Assembly: GCA_946402785.1 (NCBI GenBank)
Contig: CAMIXP010000008.1
Location: forward strand, 1 to 19,931
Origin: an uncultured Caryophanales bacterium
GTDB lineage: Bacteria > Bacillota_I > Bacilli_A > RF39 > UBA660
Length of the DNA stretch: 19,931 nucleotides
Direction: 5' to 3'
Positions 19,576-19,931 of the stretch are shown piece after piece; position 1 is the stretch's first letter; each line of letters opens with the position of its first letter. Below the pieces are notes generated by a model. The model was not told the origin of the DNA and searched no databases. It saw nothing but the letters and a program-made list of their open reading frames with translations. The position numbers and the translations under genes are program-made.

Positions 19576-19931
19576 AATTCCTCTTCAATTCTCATTAATT
19601 GATTATATTTACAAATACGGTCTGTACGAGACATAGAACCGGTTTTAATTTGTCCTAAGTTTAATCCAACTGCTAAATCAGCAATTGTTGTATCTTCTGT
19701 TTCACCAGATCTATGAGAAATAACAGTAGCATATCCATTCTTTCTAGCTAATTCAATCGTCTCTAATGTTTCTGTACTTGTACCAATTTGGTTAACCTTT
19801 AATAAGATAGCATTTCCTGCATGTTTATCAATTCCCATTTGAAGGCATTTCTTATTAGTAACGAATAAATCGTCTCCTACTAATTGGATTCTATCTCCTA
19901 ATCTTTCCGTAATCTTAGTAAATCCTTCCCA
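19566..19931 (-). CDS. eno: Enolase, C-terminal part; start lies beyond the right edge
   Basis: Enolase converts 2-phosphoglycerate to phosphoenolpyruvate in glycolysis. Only the last 121 residues are in the window, reading from WEGFTKITERLGDRIQLVGDD to the end RIEEELSK. Family hallmarks are dense: VGDDLFVTN (a Mg ligand aspartate), AILLKVNQIGT (catalytic lysine), VISHRSGETEDTTIADLAVG (the His/Arg/Ser substrate-binding loop) and GQIKTGSMSRTDRICKYNQL (second active-site lysine). The reading frame is open across the window edge. The C-terminus has the normal length. eno upstream of secG and rnr is a widespread Firmicutes order. Confidence 0.97.
   Translation of the reverse strand, partial: WEGFTKITERLGDRIQLVGDDLFVTNKKCLQMGIDKHAGNAILLKVNQIGTSTETLETIELARKNGYATVISHRSGETEDTTIADLAVGLNLGQIKTGSMSRTDRICKYNQLMRIEEELSK

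Overview
The window is AT-rich DNA from a low-GC Gram-positive bacterium (Firmicutes/Bacilli grade, plausibly Erysipelotrichia or a Mollicutes relative). The evidence is strong Shine-Dalgarno sites, consensus sigma-A-type promoters, U-tract terminators, a T-box leader, and the eno / secG / rnr / smpB / ssrA neighbourhood. TGA is used as a stop (capA-like gene), so the Mycoplasma code does not apply, although the tmRNA tag (begins ANK, ends AFA) resembles Mollicute tags. Every gene lies on the minus strand, so transcription runs from high to low coordinates.

Housekeeping half (19931 down to 11338): the C-terminal end of enolase; a divergent PgeF/laccase-domain protein; prolyl-tRNA synthetase behind a proline-type T-box; secG; then a tight rnr - capA-like - smpB operon (gaps of 2 and 4 nt); a zinc-dependent phospholipase C-like gene; and tmRNA. 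RNase R, SmpB and tmRNA form the trans-translation and RNA-quality-control module, with two unrelated genes inserted among them.

Middle (11241 down to 7925): a HAD phosphatase overlapping an unrecognised gene by 11 nt; a three-domain HTH - P-loop NTPase - CYTH protein; and a short formate/nitrite-transporter-family channel.

Accessory block (7688 down to 2872): a large protein with an N-terminal helical region, Gly/Pro linkers, twelve tandem 24-residue repeats and a hydrophobic segment; then four small WXG100-like proteins behind a perfect TTGACA/TATAAT promoter, arranged as two pairs separated by a terminator hairpin; then a predicted NlpC/P60 lipoprotein. This resembles a type VII (ESX/Yuk-like) substrate or partner cluster plus a wall hydrolase. 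No EssC-type ATPase is present, so the link to secretion is inferred. This block is the best candidate for an undescribed system.

Left end (2813 down to 1): a second, divergent RNase R-family exoribonuclease with its catalytic aspartates intact, and the N-terminal half of the diadenylate cyclase CdaA.

The layout is very compact. Several stop codons lie inside terminator stems, two promoter -35 boxes lie inside the preceding gene's terminator, and many predicted 5' UTRs are only about 10-25 nt.
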